From positions 35,025,001 through 35,089,000 of the forward strand of contig NC_070603.1 of the NCBI RefSeq assembly GCF_027172205.1: 64,000 nt of DNA, read 5' to 3'. Positions within the stretch are counted from its first letter, which is position 1; the number at the start of each line of letters is the position of its first letter. Position numbers and translations under genes: made by a program. Below the pieces are notes generated by a model, which did not search any database, was not told where the DNA came from, and saw nothing but the letters and a program-made list of their open reading frames with translations. Origin of the DNA: Podarcis raffonei. Its lineage: Eukaryota > Chordata > Lepidosauria > Squamata > Lacertidae. Shown piece after piece: positions 11,762-24,984 of this stretch.

Positions 11762-14700
11762 TTAGTAGACTCCTCCTGTCTGCTGCTGGAACACATCAAT
11801 TGTATCTTCGTCCTCCATTTCCAACTGCATTGAAAAGATTTAAAATTCAATTCAAAATACAACAAATGACACAATCAAAACATTTTTATTTGCATTTCTC
11901 CTGCTCTAAAGAGAACTACAAGCAAATACAAGAGCCTAAAGATTGCACTGTGGTTGTAACACGAAGTCCACTAATATACCTAAACTAGAAAACAAGGTTG
12001 CATTACAGAATGAGTGAACTGAATTCTGTTGGTGCCGCCAGACTCAACGGATTGGATCAACAGAAGCACAAATGGCACAGAGCTTGTGCAACGGGGATTT
12101 TCTGGTTTATCTTTCCCAGTGGAGTCCCAGATGTCTCTCAAAAGCCACTCCATGGGGAGCAGAGGCCCCTCTAGAATGGCATAGTATGGGCATGCGGGGG
12201 GAAGGGGAGAGCGCTACTGCAGGATGGGAAGACGGACAGAATTCAGGAAAGGCTATCTTGTCTGCATGCAAGTGTCTTCTTTCCACTTGTGTGAGACACT
12301 TTTGAATCAAAGCCAACAGAGATTAATAATCCAGAGTTAATTATAGTAAACTTAAGTGCATTTTCTGTAATTAAGACAGAAGAATTGTACTATTCACTTG
12401 TCAGGATGGTGAATCCATAACAATAATAATGTATTACTGTACAGGGATCAGATTAAAACTCCCTACACCTGCAATGAAGGCTAAAGTATTAGGATGGCAC
12501 AGGGAGAATTGGGTAAAATTCAAATTGTACTTTTAGGTTGTCGCAAACTGCATGCAGGACCCGATTATCAAGAACTAGGGACATAAAATCTAAAAAAAAT
12601 AAAAATTGTTGCATTTGGCAATTAACTGAATAAGTGTTCTACATACCACAGTGTTAGTTGCATATCAGCATGACCTACCTATTAACATGGCTAAGATTTA
12701 GTATTAAACTATTTCTTAGCTGATATTTGTATTCTTATTTTCTGTTTTCACTCTAGCAGAAACATTAACAGCTTTTTTCTTACCTGTGCAGGTGTATCTG
12801 TTTCATTGATTGGCTGCCCATCAAACCGGAATCTGATTTGCCTCATTGACAAACCCTACATAAATAAAATTTTAAAAAGAGTCTAAATTACTTATCAGCT
12901 GAGCCAAACAGCTACCACAAGCCATCATACTTATTTTACCAATCTTTGCATTTAAGAAAGGAACACCAAAATACACATTATTGAGCGGCAAATTAAGTGT
13001 TGCTTGTGTAATAAAGGTGTTCAGCAGTGCCCCTACTGGTAGCATGTAGGAGATGCTTGATACATTTTCAAGTCCAAAAGCAGTGATTTGAGATCACAAT
13101 TGGGAGTAAACTTGAATGAGACTTTAGTGTGGCAAGTCTCAGAAGGACTGACATTTCAGAAGGGTTGCAGGATTCACTTAATGTATCCCATTAGTGGAAG
13201 CCCTGTGCAAGGACTTCCTCTTGTATGACAGGTCTCTCCCTCCCCACCCCTCAAAATTGGCTGCTGGTGGTAGAACCTCACAAACAGCATGCTTGCTTCT
13301 GCAGTCATAGTATTTGTAATAATGCTACACTGAATTTCACCCACAGCCAAAGCAGAGAAACAAGAATATTTTTCTAGGTTTATTGCACTGCATTGCAAAC
13401 ATCTAACAAAACCGCTGTTTCTGCACTTATGAGTTCTGCAAGGCACAACAAAAGCATTTCAGAGTCAGAGATGTCAAGGCTGTATATTAAGTTTAAAACT
13501 CTCTTTTTTCCACTTAAGTCCAGTTCCTCTCTCATTTTTTTGGTTATACCATCATTTTGGCCACTAGGAAGCTTCAATTATCAAAACAGAAGCCAATGTT
13601 TGCTCCCAAAATGTTACATGGGCTAGACATCTTGAAAAGTTATAAAACTGATCCTATTAGGCTGTGCATACTAAATATGCCTAATTATTATTTGGGTATG
13701 TTTTTGAAACAATGGGAAGATGAGATAGAACCTTAGGTACAAGCATTGCTACCTTGAATGCGTGTGCATTGGTCCTTACTGCCAGCTAGTCAAGAAGTAA
13801 AATAAACTATCATGACTAAGCCCATATACTGTAAATCCAAACTGCTCTGCCCTCTTTAACCCATTGCTTTGCTGCATACTTTTAGGGCTGCCACTTAACT
13901 ACATGAACTGACACGTTCTACCACAAGTAGAAATTTGTCACTTGTAACATACTGTACTTTAGCCCAATTGTTACTTTCAGCACCAAAGGCCAAAGCTACA
14001 TTTCTTGTGTGCTCATTTTATAACTAATCATGCTTTATTATTATTATTTTACTGTTTTAATTAAACTGCTTAGAGGTTTTCTCTAAACCATGCCAGATTT
14101 TTTTAACCCCACATTTTAGACTAGAAACAGATTCTCATAGGTAAGACTGGCAATTTAGAACTTTTTAAAAAAACAAACACAAAGCCCTCTCACAATTTTC
14201 TCCAGTCAAATTTGCAGTAATCAGGTGTGTGCTCACCTTTCAATATGGCAGCAGTGAGGCCCACAAGACTTCCACATTTGGACTGTGTAGCCTTTGTGAT
14301 CAAGCAATGTTTACTTGCACTTGAAATCATACATGACATCAGGCATGGTGCAGGTAAAGGGTCAAGGCTAGCAAGACATCATGCCTTTGCTCTTACGGTT
14401 TGATATCAAAATGCATGGGCAAAAACAGGTCACAGGACATCACCGTGACATATTAGGTGATTGATAGGTGGTCAGCCCTGTCAAACCTAGCCCACGGGGT
14501 CAACAAGCATCCAGCTCTGACTCCTGCAACACGGGAAGGAATCTTGCATCTGACATACACTATGGGTCGGGAACAGTCTTCAGCTCTGGAATTCATCCTT
14601 GTTGTGCAGTGCTTCCAGAACATTGGGAAGGCCCAGCAAAGCACAAAGTAGTCCCATCTCTCCTTCCAAGCTTGGATATAGGGACAAAAAAGAGCTTGTC

Positions 14701-17700
14701 TCACTGTGCATCAGAGGTGTTGGGGCTACTTATGCTTGCCATAGCAAGAACTTGTGGACCTCTGCTGCGTACCATGCATAATTATGTACCTGCTTGATCC
14801 AATGCATCAATGATCCTGTCTTACCATTTTCCTAAGTTTTTTTCCTTTGTCCTCATGAAATGCTAAACCTTAGTCTCATCATTTATTTGCATATTTTGTA
14901 TTATACTTTCAGTGTTTAGTGATGCTTGGATATACAGTGGTACCTCGGGTTAAGAACTGAATTCATTCTGGAGGTCTGTTCTTAACCTGAAACTGTTCTT
15001 AACCTGAAGCACAACTTTAGCTAATGGGGCCTCCCGCTGCCACTGCACGATTTCTGTTCTCATCCTGAAGCAAAGTTCTTAACCCGAGGTAATATTTCTG
15101 GTTTAGTGGAGTCTGTAACCTGAAGCGTATGTAACCTGAAGCGTATGTAACCTGAGGTACCACTGTAGAATATCTTTAGCAAGCATTATGTTGGAAGACT
15201 GCCATGTTCTTGCTCCTCAACAATTACATGAAAGTCTACTAAAATGAGGTTGAATGTTCCACTGAAGTATTCGCAGAATGACCAACAGTTTCTTTCATCC
15301 AAAAATTATCCCTCATCCTCAGCTTAAGACACAAGCTTCTGCAAAAGACAGAGCTAGCTTAGGAAGTAGAAGGCTCTTCATCCACTCTATCGTAAAGCCA
15401 CAACACAATTTATGAGAAGACTGTCAGAAGGACCTGCAGTGTAAGCACTCAGTCTAGCACAAACCTTAGGGTGAAGTCTGTTCACAGTCCTTCAGTGAAA
15501 ACTTAACAGGATAACTATTGTTCACAACTTGCATCATATTTAAAGTTTGTGAATATAAGTGCTATGCCCTAACCATGTTAATAACAAGTAGTAGAGCAAG
15601 CTAACTTCAGAGACCAACTTCACCGTGACATGTACAGAATCTCAAAATATTCAACTGCTTTGTGTTAATATTCTTACATTGCCTTATTACTATGGAAATT
15701 GTTCCCATTTTATTTACTAGGTTGTGGTAGTCTTAAGTCTTCTAAACCTGCAATATGGAAGTATGCACCTTTTGAAGCAGATTTATTTCCAAGCCAGAAA
15801 AGTGGGAAAACAGACCATAAGATGAAAACACTGCATAACTTTCCCCAAACTCAACTGCAAAAACAGGTGTCATAACTTAATACTACCTCAACCTGCTATA
15901 ATAAAATTATCCCAAACAATACAAAAGCAAATACTATAAAAGTTAACTATCAGCACCAAAATGCCTAGACTTGCTTTCTTCTGTTTTGTTTTCTGTTTTT
16001 GCTTCGTTCACCAAGCTGGAAAACTCAAAAAGGAATGTAGCACTTATCTTCTAAATAGGTGGGAGCTACGGAGAAAGCTGAACTGAGAATGAACCTTTTC
16101 ATTGAGAGTACACTGGTACCTTGGGTTACATACGCTTCAGGTTACAGACTCCACTAACCCAGAAATATTACCGCGGGTTAAGAACTTTGCTTCAGGATGA
16201 GAATAGAAATTGTACTGTGGTGGCGCGGCGGCAGCAGGAGGTCCCATTAGCTAAAGTGGTGCTTCAGGTTAAGAACATTTTCAGGTTAAGAACAGACCTC
16301 CAGAACGAATTAAGTTCTTAATCCGAGGTACCTCTGTACTGAAGATCATGAAAGGATGCACTTTCATTACATGTACAATTGTACATGTTTATTACAGGGT
16401 TAATAGGCATGAAGGTGCCTCAAAATGTTTCTTTGAGTATTCATACAGTCTTCTCACCTGTCGTTCACAATAGGCTTTCATTAGTTTGCTAAGTGGTGTA
16501 TGCCTTTTAATCTTAAACTGCACCACAGATCCATCTTGCCCTGCAACCTTCAGATTAATGTGGTCATTATTTTCAGTCTTCACACCTTCCTGTAAGGGAA
16601 AAAAAAGCATAATGATTTTAAAGTTATTCCATCTAGTAATGAATCCTCAAGTTCAATACGCATTATCACAACCAGAGTTCTCAAAGACTAGCCACTACAG
16701 CTCTGTTTCAGAAATATCATTCATTAGTAAGTGGTTTTAGTGGGCTGTTGCCAACTAACAAATGGTCCATAGTAGACAGGTCAATTAGATCACTGCAACT
16801 ATTTCTATGCTTTGTGTTCTGAACTAAACATAGATTTCACTTGATTTATCTACTATACAAGATTCACAACAATACATGGCAACACTAAAACTAACAAACC
16901 TCATTAAGTTTGCAATTCTACACAAACGTACCTGGAAGTAAGCACAAGTGAGCTCAGTGGGGCTTACCTACGCAGACATTTCATTTTAAATCACCCAATA
17001 AAACTGACCAGCACCATATAATGATGAATTTAAGAGCCCAAGTGCTCTTGACTTACTATATGGGGAAAGAGTTTTAAAGGTTAAGGCAGCAGCATGCAGC
17101 TGTAAAGAGCACAATAGTTAATTTTATCCTTCTTAGGAAAGCTACAGCTATTCTTGGAGCTTTAGCTACAGACCTGACAATTACCAACACCTCTCTTGCT
17201 TTATTTAAACTAAAGGCAAGCATTAAGTTATTGTTCTAGTGTATTTATGTACACAACTCTGAAGCACAGCCTCATAATGCATGCAATTATTGTTTTATTC
17301 TGTCCCTTTAGCATAATGAGAACAAAACTACTTCTCTTTTTCGTTCTTAAAATAACTCCACCACTGCAAAAAAAGGGGGGGGGGAGAAAAAAGACATTTT
17401 CTTAGCTAAGTTTTGGATCTGGGTTTAGGGTTCAAATCTCCTCTGCCATAAAGTTCACAGGGTGTTATTGAGCTAGTTACTGTCTCAGCCTTAAACTATT
17501 TCACTGGGTTGTTATGGGGATCAAATTGGGGGGGGATGCAATCCACCTTAAATTAATCGGCAGAAACACTGGATATAAATATAATAAATAAGAGGAAAAG
17601 AAAAATAATGTATCTTAAAATGTGCTTATCTTCTCTCACTCAACAGGGTTAAAAAACAACTACCACCACCACCATGAAGACATCTTAAGAGCTTTTTAGC

Positions 17701-18932
17701 TTTTATCTTAAGGAACTTAAGAAACAAAAAGTTACTTTGCAAGCATGCCCACCATTTTTTAAAAGTACATAGCACCTACTAGTCTGGGTCTGGGTAAGGT
17801 TCCTCCATACTATACTGTAAGCTATGCAGGTATGCTGGGGTGCCACTTAAAAGGGCATCGTTTGACCTTAGGAACATTCCCTATTTCTGATCGCTACGAG
17901 CTCAGAGCCTCATGGAACAACTCGTACCTGTGAAGAACCCATGACTATGACCATCCCATTAAGTTCACAATACGCCCGACTCCACACAACAGACGTTCCC
18001 TATGGCCTACTTCCGATGCACCTAAGACACACGCACAAAAATACAAAAACCATAGGCGCCACAGGCTGCAAGGCTTTGCAGAGAGCTCCTGGAAGGCGCA
18101 GCAGCGAAGTCCCACACCTCCGATCTCGCCCTTGCACACTCCTGCACACAAAGCGAACTCCATCCAAAAGGCACGCACGCACAGAACACCACCACCGTCG
18201 CCCCCTTTTGTAAAAAAAAATAATAGTAACGTTCCTCTGTTCAACCGCCTTGAGCGGCGGGCGGGATCCCGCGGAGTCCGCGAGAGGAAAGGGGTTTTTC
18301 GCGCAGCCAACGTTTTGGCGCCTCCGAAGTCACATTTAAAACGAGGCGTACGTCGGAAAAGGAGGGAGGGAAGGAAGGAGGGAGGAAAAGGAAAAGCCAG
18401 GCCAGCCAGAGGCCAGTTACCTCCGCGGGAAGCGGAGAGAGAAAGAGGGGTTACCTGCCGCCCAGGGGCCACTTAGGGAGGACAGCAAGCAGCGTGCAGG
18501 GCAGCCAGGAAGGAAGCGACACAAAGAGGGGCCTTCCCATCGCCATCGCCACCCCCCTCGCCGGTCAATAAAGCTGCGGACGGCGCCCAGCACACGAGGG
18601 ACTAGCGCCTCTTTCTTGCAAAGGGAGGGGGCCACAACATCAACAACAGAAACCCGAGAGGGAAGGGGCCGTTCCGCAGCCTTCCGCAGGGGCAAGGGAG
18701 GCTCGCCGCTGTAAGGAAAGGCGAGCTCCTCGAGGGGGCACCCCATCCCTTCCTCCCCCTCCCCCTAGAAAGAAATCCGATTAAGGCGGAGAGGGGGAGA
18801 GGGTGGAAAATGGCGCGCAAGAACCGGCGCGGCGGAGCCGACGCTGCGCCGCCTCCGTCCCCGCCGCCCGTGCCGGCTCCGTTGCCTCCGCTCCCCGCCG
18901 TCTTCGCTCACCTTGGGCTTCTCGTCAGCCAT
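11762..18932 (-). CDS. SUMO2: SUMO2, small ubiquitin-related modifier 2, complete, 4 coding exons
   Basis: Ubiquitin-like modifier conjugated to lysines by E1 SAE1/UBA2 and E2 UBC9. Exons (minus): 18912-18932 (MADEKPK), 16458-16589 (EGVKTENND...KAYCERQ), 12784-12855 (GLSMRQIRF...DTPAQ), 11762-11824 ([20 protein letters not shown], stop). All boundaries are phase 0. Donors are GTGAGC, GTGAGA and GTAAGA, and all acceptors end in AG. The protein is 95 aa, the human SUMO2 length, and appears identical or nearly so to it. It shows the beta-grasp fold region, the chain-forming lysine in VKTE (residue 11) and the di-glycine exposed after removal of VY. SUMO3 has a different C-terminal tail, so SUMO2 is preferred, and gene order agrees. 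Introns carry two Tigger-like MITEs in opposite orientation. Confidence 0.98.
14935..15165 (+). mobile_element. Tigger-like MITE, TTAAGAAC subfamily
   Basis: CAGTGGTACCTCGGGTTA at the left end and its complement (tgaggtaccactg) at the right, with TA on both flanks. It lies in SUMO2 intron 2. It has an internal 17-bp tandem repeat of gaagcgtatgtaacct. Confidence 0.85.
16111..16336 (-). mobile_element. Tigger-like MITE, inverted relative to the copy at 14935
   Basis: Same family as 14935-15165 but in opposite orientation, flanked by TA. It lies in SUMO2 intron 2. Confidence 0.85.
17405..17592 (+). mobile_element. Decayed CORE/MIR-like tRNA SINE
   Basis: Matches the body of the SINE at 2297-2463: gggttcaaatctcc (B box), gagctagttactgtctcagcc, actgggttgttatgggg, ending in ataaatataataaataaga. 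It lies in SUMO2 intron 1. Confidence 0.65.
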
Positions 18933-19320
18933 GGCGAGTTCAGCGGGGGCCGGTCCGCTGCGAGCACCTCACGCGAGCAAGTGGGGGGACGGAAGGATGA
19001 AAAAAGGCGACCGCGACGGCCGAGACAGAAAGACTGGGGGAGGGGGCGAGTGAGCGCGCACGCACTGCCGCGGGGCCGCGCCTGAGCTTGCGAGAGCGCG
19101 CACGCACGGCCTCCCCCCTCCCCCTCCAGTCCGCTCGCCATTGGGCCTCGGCGGGGCGAGAGCGCGCAGCGCCGTTACATAACTCGGAAGAGAACGGCGG
19201 AGGGAGGAGGCAATGGCTGCGTGCGTGCGCGCACCCAGGGGGCGTCGTCCGCGCCCCTGCCCAACGTGCGCGCGCCCCGCTGGGCGCAGCGAGCATTGCT
19301 CTTGCTCGTGAAGAGGGTAT
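18040..19320. promoter_or_regulatory. CpG-island promoter of SUMO2
   Basis: Very CpG-rich tract covering SUMO2 exon 1 and upstream sequence. An inverted CCAAT box (ATTGG) is at about 19140 and an ETS-like CGGAAG is near 19187. Purine-rich repeats lie at 18360-18395. Many overlapping open frames here are compositional. Confidence 0.8.
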
Positions 19321-19639
19321 TGTCTTTTCAAAATGGCCGCCGGGCCTGGGAGACTGCAGAGATCTCCAGCTAGCCAATTTGCACTTTCCGTCAAGTTACC
19401 ATTGAGATGATTTACATGGGCCTGCTAAACAGAAAATTTCTCTGCCTTTTCAATTGTTCCTTTTCATTTGGTTAATGAGCTAGCCACGTTAATCCTTGTT
19501 AGATTTCTGTGTACAACCATTCTATCTCTGTTGCACCAGATATCAACCAAAGAAGGTCCCTACTTTCCCGGGTGTTAGCTGAAGTTTTCTTGTACCAAGT
19601 TCGTAATTTCTCTTTGTATCCCACTAAATAAATTGTAAT

Positions 19640-20335
19640 TCATGCATATGTTAAACTGCTATTACACTGAAGTGTACCTATCTACTAATGAAAAACTACA
19701 AAATATCAGATTTCCTCATTACCTTACATGGAAACTTAACTTGTACACTTTACTAATATTCACTGATAATTTCTTTGAGAGTGTCTTAACCTATAGTGTA
19801 TTATCGTGGTATGGGAGCAGCTCTGAAACGGATAAAAAAGCTTTACAGAGAATAATTAAAATTGCCCAGAATGTTATTGGGCTCCAACTACCAACCCTGG
19901 ATGAGATCTTCACGTCTCGCACTTTGAAGAAGTCACACAATATCCTGAGAGATCCCACCCATCCTGCTCACAACTTCTTTGAACTGTTGCCTTCGGGCAG
20001 AAGATATAGGACAATGAAAACACGAACCACACGCCTTCTGAATAGTTTCTATCCAAGAGCTCTGATTGCACTAAATAATGATCTTAGGGCCAGTTGCAAG
20101 AAATAGCAAGCAGGAAGTAGGAAGGAATGAGATAGGTTTTAGGTTATGTTATGCCTTTAAATAGGTTATGTTATATTCTGGATTATGTTATGTTTTATAG
20201 ATTATGTCTGAATAGGATGAGAATGTTGGAGATACGTGCAAATGTGTATGTGAACCCGGTCTTTGGGTGGGTGTTTGATTTTCGTTGTTGTGTATACTGT
20301 GTATATATGGACAATGACAATAAATTTATCTTTAT
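19640..20335 (+). mobile_element. Non-LTR retrotransposon 3' end (CR1/L2/Rex1 group)
   Basis: A 154-codon frame (19642-20106) reads ESVLTYSVLSWYGSS, then DKKALQRIIKIAQ and FFELLPSGRRYRTMKTRTTR. This is the C-terminal end of a Jockey-superfamily reverse transcriptase protein. It is followed by a 3' tail ending in gacaatgacaataaattta. It is 5'-truncated and lies about 300 bp upstream of the SUMO2 CpG island. The exact clade is uncertain. Confidence 0.8.
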
Positions 20336-20339
20336 CTTC

Positions 20340-21870
20340 TTTTCACTTTCCAAATTAACACACCTTGATCTCAAATGTCCAGAAAGAAAAGCACACTGGT
20401 TCTGGAATAAACCCATCACTGATGTTTTAAGAAAGGATGTTTACATAATCCTCCATTATAACAGGAAAATTGTGTTGCTATTTTCATAAACTTGTTTTAA
20501 TCCCCTGAATATCCTAGTGGAACAGTGCTTTCCACTGTGTTCATTTATCAGGGGTCCCTTGATGAGAAGGGCAGATAAGTTTCCTTGAAAAAACTTCACT
20601 ACTGTTTATCTTCCCTGCATAGTGCAGTCACTGGGAAGTATTGAGTGAATTCTTGGTTCACCTGGGGCCCAGCAGACCTGCCGGTTTTCCACACTGTGTG
20701 CAAATAGAAATTAGAAGACAATTGATGCGTGTGATAGAGAATAGGCATAAATGCACAAAAAACAACTGGTCAACTATTGTATTTTTGGGCAGAGCAATGC
20801 TATAGCTTTGGTACACCAGAATACCACTAATGTTGTTGATGTAACATAGTTCATATTTGGTCCCCACTCTGCGCTTCTAGGAACCAGTGGTTCCTAGAAG
20901 CTGTCAGCATATGACGGCGGCCACACCCTAAAAAACAGCTTCCACTGACCAGCTAAACCAGATGAGGGTAGCCAGTGGGTCTCAGCCCTCTGTTAGGGAC
21001 TTTCCTATGCATGCAAACACAGCCTCCAGTGGACTGAGCGGACGAGACCAATAATGGGACCAACAGTAAAAAAGGTGATTTCTGCATGTGCTGTAGAGGG
21101 ATGTGAGGGGCCGATGAGTCTTGTCAACCTGGGAAGGTAGCCCATCTAGGAGAAGGAAAACTCTGATCCTAAACCTCTGCTGCCTTGCGGGATATCTTTG
21201 GGAGAAGAAAAGGCTAACGAGTAAACCAAACACAAATCTGGAGTGGAGTCCCTAGAATGGTTGAAAAATGCCTTGTATGCCTTCTGGCAACTCCTGCAGC
21301 CAAGCTGGTGCCAGACGTATTACTCTGCTTTCCTTTACATCACAGCAGTGAGGCTAAGAGGAGGGTCATGTCATCAGGGCAGTCTACAACCTCTATACAC
21401 ACTGTCCAAGCTTGTGCCCTGAGGAGGTCACTTCAGTGCTGCTAATGCAGCAGTTTGACTTCACCCTTGCAGGCGCACTTCATTTTCTCTCAGGACAGAA
21501 GGATATCAACAAGAACAATTCTTGCTCAGCTCGAAAGATGAAAAGCACAAGTCCCCCCCAATCACAGAATGGACCACTGATGATGTCCATACTTGCAGCC
21601 TCCATGGTAGCACTGAGGACTTCCACTAATCATGTGTCAGCCCTATGACAGTGCCTCCATAGAAGAAGCCAATCCATTCACAGCAACTAATTGACATTTC
21701 CATGACATATCCCCATTTCACTCTGCACACGACACACCTAGCACAATGACACCACAGCAGCAGCAACTGCATAAATTAATATACACAAGTAGGAATAAAT
21801 CAATAACTGGGAGTTCCAAGAGATCCTCATACACCGGTTTGAATCTTAATTCCACACAGGTTTTCATGGC
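20340..21870. other. Intergenic, no gene recognised
   Basis: No supported exon. A short perfect hairpin sits at 20874-20900. The open frames of up to 83 codons show no known domain. Confidence 0.55.
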
Positions 21871-21876
21871 ACAATA

Positions 21877-22101
21877 CAGTGGTACCTCGAGTTAAGAACT
21901 TAATTCGTTCTGGAGGTCTGTTCTTAACCTGAAGCACCACTTTAGCTTATGGTGCCTCCTGCTGCCGCCGTGCCTCCACTGCACGATTTCTGTTCTCATC
22001 CTGAAGCAAAGTTCTTAACCCAAGGTAATATTTCTGGGTTAGCGGAGTCTGTAACCTGAAGCGTATGTAACCTGAAGTGTATGTAACCCAAGGTACCACT
22101 G
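21877..22101 (+). mobile_element. Tigger-like MITE, TTAAGAAC subfamily
   Basis: Full-length with TA flanks and CAGTGGTACCTCGAGTTA / caaggtaccactg ends. It lies between SUMO2 and NUP85. Confidence 0.85.
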
Positions 22102-22466
22102 TAGTTCAAGACTAACAGGGTGGGGGATAGAAGCCTTTTTGTAGGCATGGAAAGGAACTAGGAAAGCCCCTATCGCACACAAGAGCAACTTCCATTAGCT
22201 CACTGAGAAGGGCATGGAGTTGAGAAATGAAACACGAGTTCAAGTCCCACTAAGTGGATCTGGAGTGAAAAGGTCCTCCTCACCTTCTGAATGCCAGGCT
22301 GGCAACAGTCGTATAAGAGTGAGAAAATGAGAGAACCCCTGAGTCAAAACCTCTGCATATTCTTCAGAGCAGGTCTGTACCTATTCAGCTACAACAGGAG
22401 ACAACCAACACGGCCAATTTATCACCTCGCAGCCGTCGGCATGGAGAGATAGCTCAGGTTTCACAT

Positions 22467-22784
22467 GTAAAGGTAAAGGTATCCTTGACTGTTAGGTCCA
22501 GTCGCGGACAACTCTGGGGTTGTGTGCTCATCTCACTCTATAGGCCGAGGGAGCCGGCATTTGTCCACAGACAAATGTGGCCAGCATGACTAAGCCGCTT
22601 CTGGCGAACCAGAGCAGTGCACGGAAACGCTGTTTACCTTCCCGCCAGAGCGGTACCTATTTATCTACTTGCACTTGACGTGCTTTTGAACTGCTAGGTG
22701 GGCAGGAGCTGGGACCCAGCAACAGGAGCTCACCCCGTTGCGGGGATTCGAACTGCCAACCTTCCAATCGGCAAGCGCTAGGAT
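22467..22784 (-). mobile_element. Sauria-type tRNA SINE
   Basis: Minus-strand copy. The Bov-B-like tail (aaaggtaaaggtatccttga) is at the left. The body follows (catgactaagccgcttctgg, acctatttatctacttgcac). The B box (gggattcgaactgcc) is at the right. The 5' end of the head is replaced by unrelated sequence after 22784. Confidence 0.88.
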
Positions 22785-23689
22785 ACCCCCGATTCAAACC
22801 CAGCATTCGAATCCACTGATATGGGACCCCGAAAATGGGGTGCCTTAGCCATTCAGCTATTTTGGTTCGTCTCTGTTAATGGCAACCTATACTGTTCTGT
22901 GTGTCAGGCTAGTTATCATTTCAGTAGGCCTCATTGTTCTACCAGTTATCCCATACATACGGCATAGTAGCATCAGTCATCCCACTTGTGCCCTCTGAGA
23001 GGCCATCCGGCTTACAATGCAGAATATGAGTGAGCAGAGTGTCAGGGTGACTCACCAGAGCCTTTGCAGCAACAAGGTTCCAACAAGCCCCAGCTGAAGT
23101 GAGATTAAAATAAGGAGAGGGGAGGGTATCCTAGCAACAAAGAAACAGCACAACACCTTAATTAAAGCTTGTATTGAATGGTATCTGGGATGGAGTGGGT
23201 TCTGAAAGTCAGAAGGGCACAGGGGGGCAGGAAGCTGCCAACTAGTCATCACAGCAAAGCTCCTCTGCCTTTGACAGCTGAATAAAATACAGCAAAGTAG
23301 CAAGTGTCTCTCATGGCTCAGTTTCCTTACACAACTGTGGCACGGAGCTGGCAAAGGTAACAACGGAGCTGGCCTGTCTTTAACAAGTAGGTTTGGCAAC
23401 GCAACCCTTCAGAAGTACAGCTGGAAGTCCTCTGACGATTGCTTACCAGTCACACCGAGCTGCTGTGGAGAGCGAAGGGGGAGAATGAAGAACAAGCAAC
23501 TGCCATCACGTTGGTGCCCAGAGTCCCTAGGCCTCGATGCATAATAAGTGTTTGTGAGGAAGTTTATAGAGGGAGAGGCACCACTTCAGCGCTGCTCCAC
23601 TTGTATCAACCTTTCCCCCACTGTGGGGGAGTGGGGAATACAGTGATTGAGTAAATACTTACCTCTTCCCTGTAGGGAGTTGCAAACTT

Positions 23690-24115
23690 GATAAAAGCTT
23701 TGCTGGTTCAGAACAAAATTCCATCTAGTCCAGCATTTTTCACAGTGGTCAACCAGACCACAGCAAGACCCCGCTATTGTAGTTGTTCTCCAGCACACAT
23801 TATTCAGAAGAATAATGCTTCTGATCATGGTTTAATATAGCCATAATGACCAGTAGCACCTGGCAGCCTTGTCTTCTTTTAATGCCATCTACATTGTTGC
23901 TCATTGGCACATCTTGTGACACCAAATTCATTAGTGAATTAGTGAAGCAGTGCATGAAGAAGTATTTATTTTTGTCTTTCCTCTATATCCCACCTTCCAC
24001 CTTCACTGAATGGCTCTGGGTTCTAAATGTTTCAAAGAGGAAGAAAAACCTTTGTCCCCTTCTCCACATGTCTCTCTCATGCCCCTGTCCTTTTATTTTT
24101 AAAAAAACAACCCAA
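23690..24115 (-). mobile_element. CR1 LINE fragment
   Basis: Plus-strand words ccatctagtccagcattttt, gaagtatttatttttgtctt and aagaggaagaaaaacctttg are the reverse of the common amniote CR1 3' region. It probably belongs to the same insertion as 24600-24850. Confidence 0.75.
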
Positions 24116-24599
24116 TGTCAGGCCTAGCAATAGCGGTCGCCATTGGCAGGTACTTACCAATGGTCCATGCCTACTGGAAGGCACATCAACTGATTAGCCG
24201 TCTTGTTTAGCCTGAGAGGCAGTAGCCTAGCAACAGGGGTAGATGGAGAGGCAGGTCCTTCAGCAAGTGGAACCACTGGTGCTCACCAGTTAAAATCCTC
24301 CACGCTGTCTCTGGAACCCCAAGGAACATTGCTAAAATGATCCTACACTCTTGGGAAATGCCCCAGAGTTACTGTGGTACCACCAGCAGCCAGTGAGACT
24401 AAATTTCCCCCCTGCTGCATGCCAGGCTTGGTACCCACCTACTTCAAGGTAAGGGGGAGCCATCTCTACCACCCAGTGAGACAGGGCTTATCTTCAACCA
24501 CCTGTTTCCATGGCCCCTTTAACTGCTACCTCCTTGGCTTCCCAACTTGGTGGTCAGCCTTACTGCCATATCTTTCCCCATTTTAGTTGAAGGAATTGT

Positions 24600-24850
24600 T
24601 TTGGAACATTTCTCAATCCCTTTTTGGTTTTACCACCCTGAATGATATGTCATTCATGAGCTTTGCCAAATCGCCATGTCACCTCTTATGCTTAACTCAG
24701 TTTCATTTATGAGCATGTTAAAAAGCACCAATCTCACTATAAACCCTTTGTGGGGCTGGGGTGCATATTACATCCTTCCATTGTTAGAAATCTACATTTA
24801 TCCTTGTTCTCTGTTTTCTGTTCTCTTTAACTAGTTACCGATCCATAGGA
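24600..24850 (-). mobile_element. CR1 LINE fragment, same family
   Basis: Contains tgtggggctggggtgcatat...acatccttccattgttagaa and actagttaccgatccatagg, which is further 5' CR1 text in the same orientation as 23690-24115. Confidence 0.7.
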
Positions 24851-24984
24851 GTATCATATTCCACAGTCTACATTTATTCAGGAGACTACAGTGAAAGTCT
24901 TCCTGCTTCTTTAAGGGGATTACATTCTGCCTCTCAGGGCAAAGCCTGGCCAAGGTGGTTTTACAAAAGTTAATTAGCTTCAAA

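Larger units (their letters stand above)
12856..16457 (-). other. SUMO2 intron 2
   Basis: A 3.6 kb intron. It contains MITEs at 14935-15165 and 16111-16336. The second ends about 120 bp downstream of the exon 2 donor in transcript order. I recognise nothing else; open frames near 14450-14800 lack any domain signature. Confidence 0.75.

Noticed and set aside
18132-19405. Many overlapping frames on both strands around the SUMO2 promoter
   Set aside because: CpG-island composition removes stop codons; no frame matches a known protein apart from SUMO2 exon 1.
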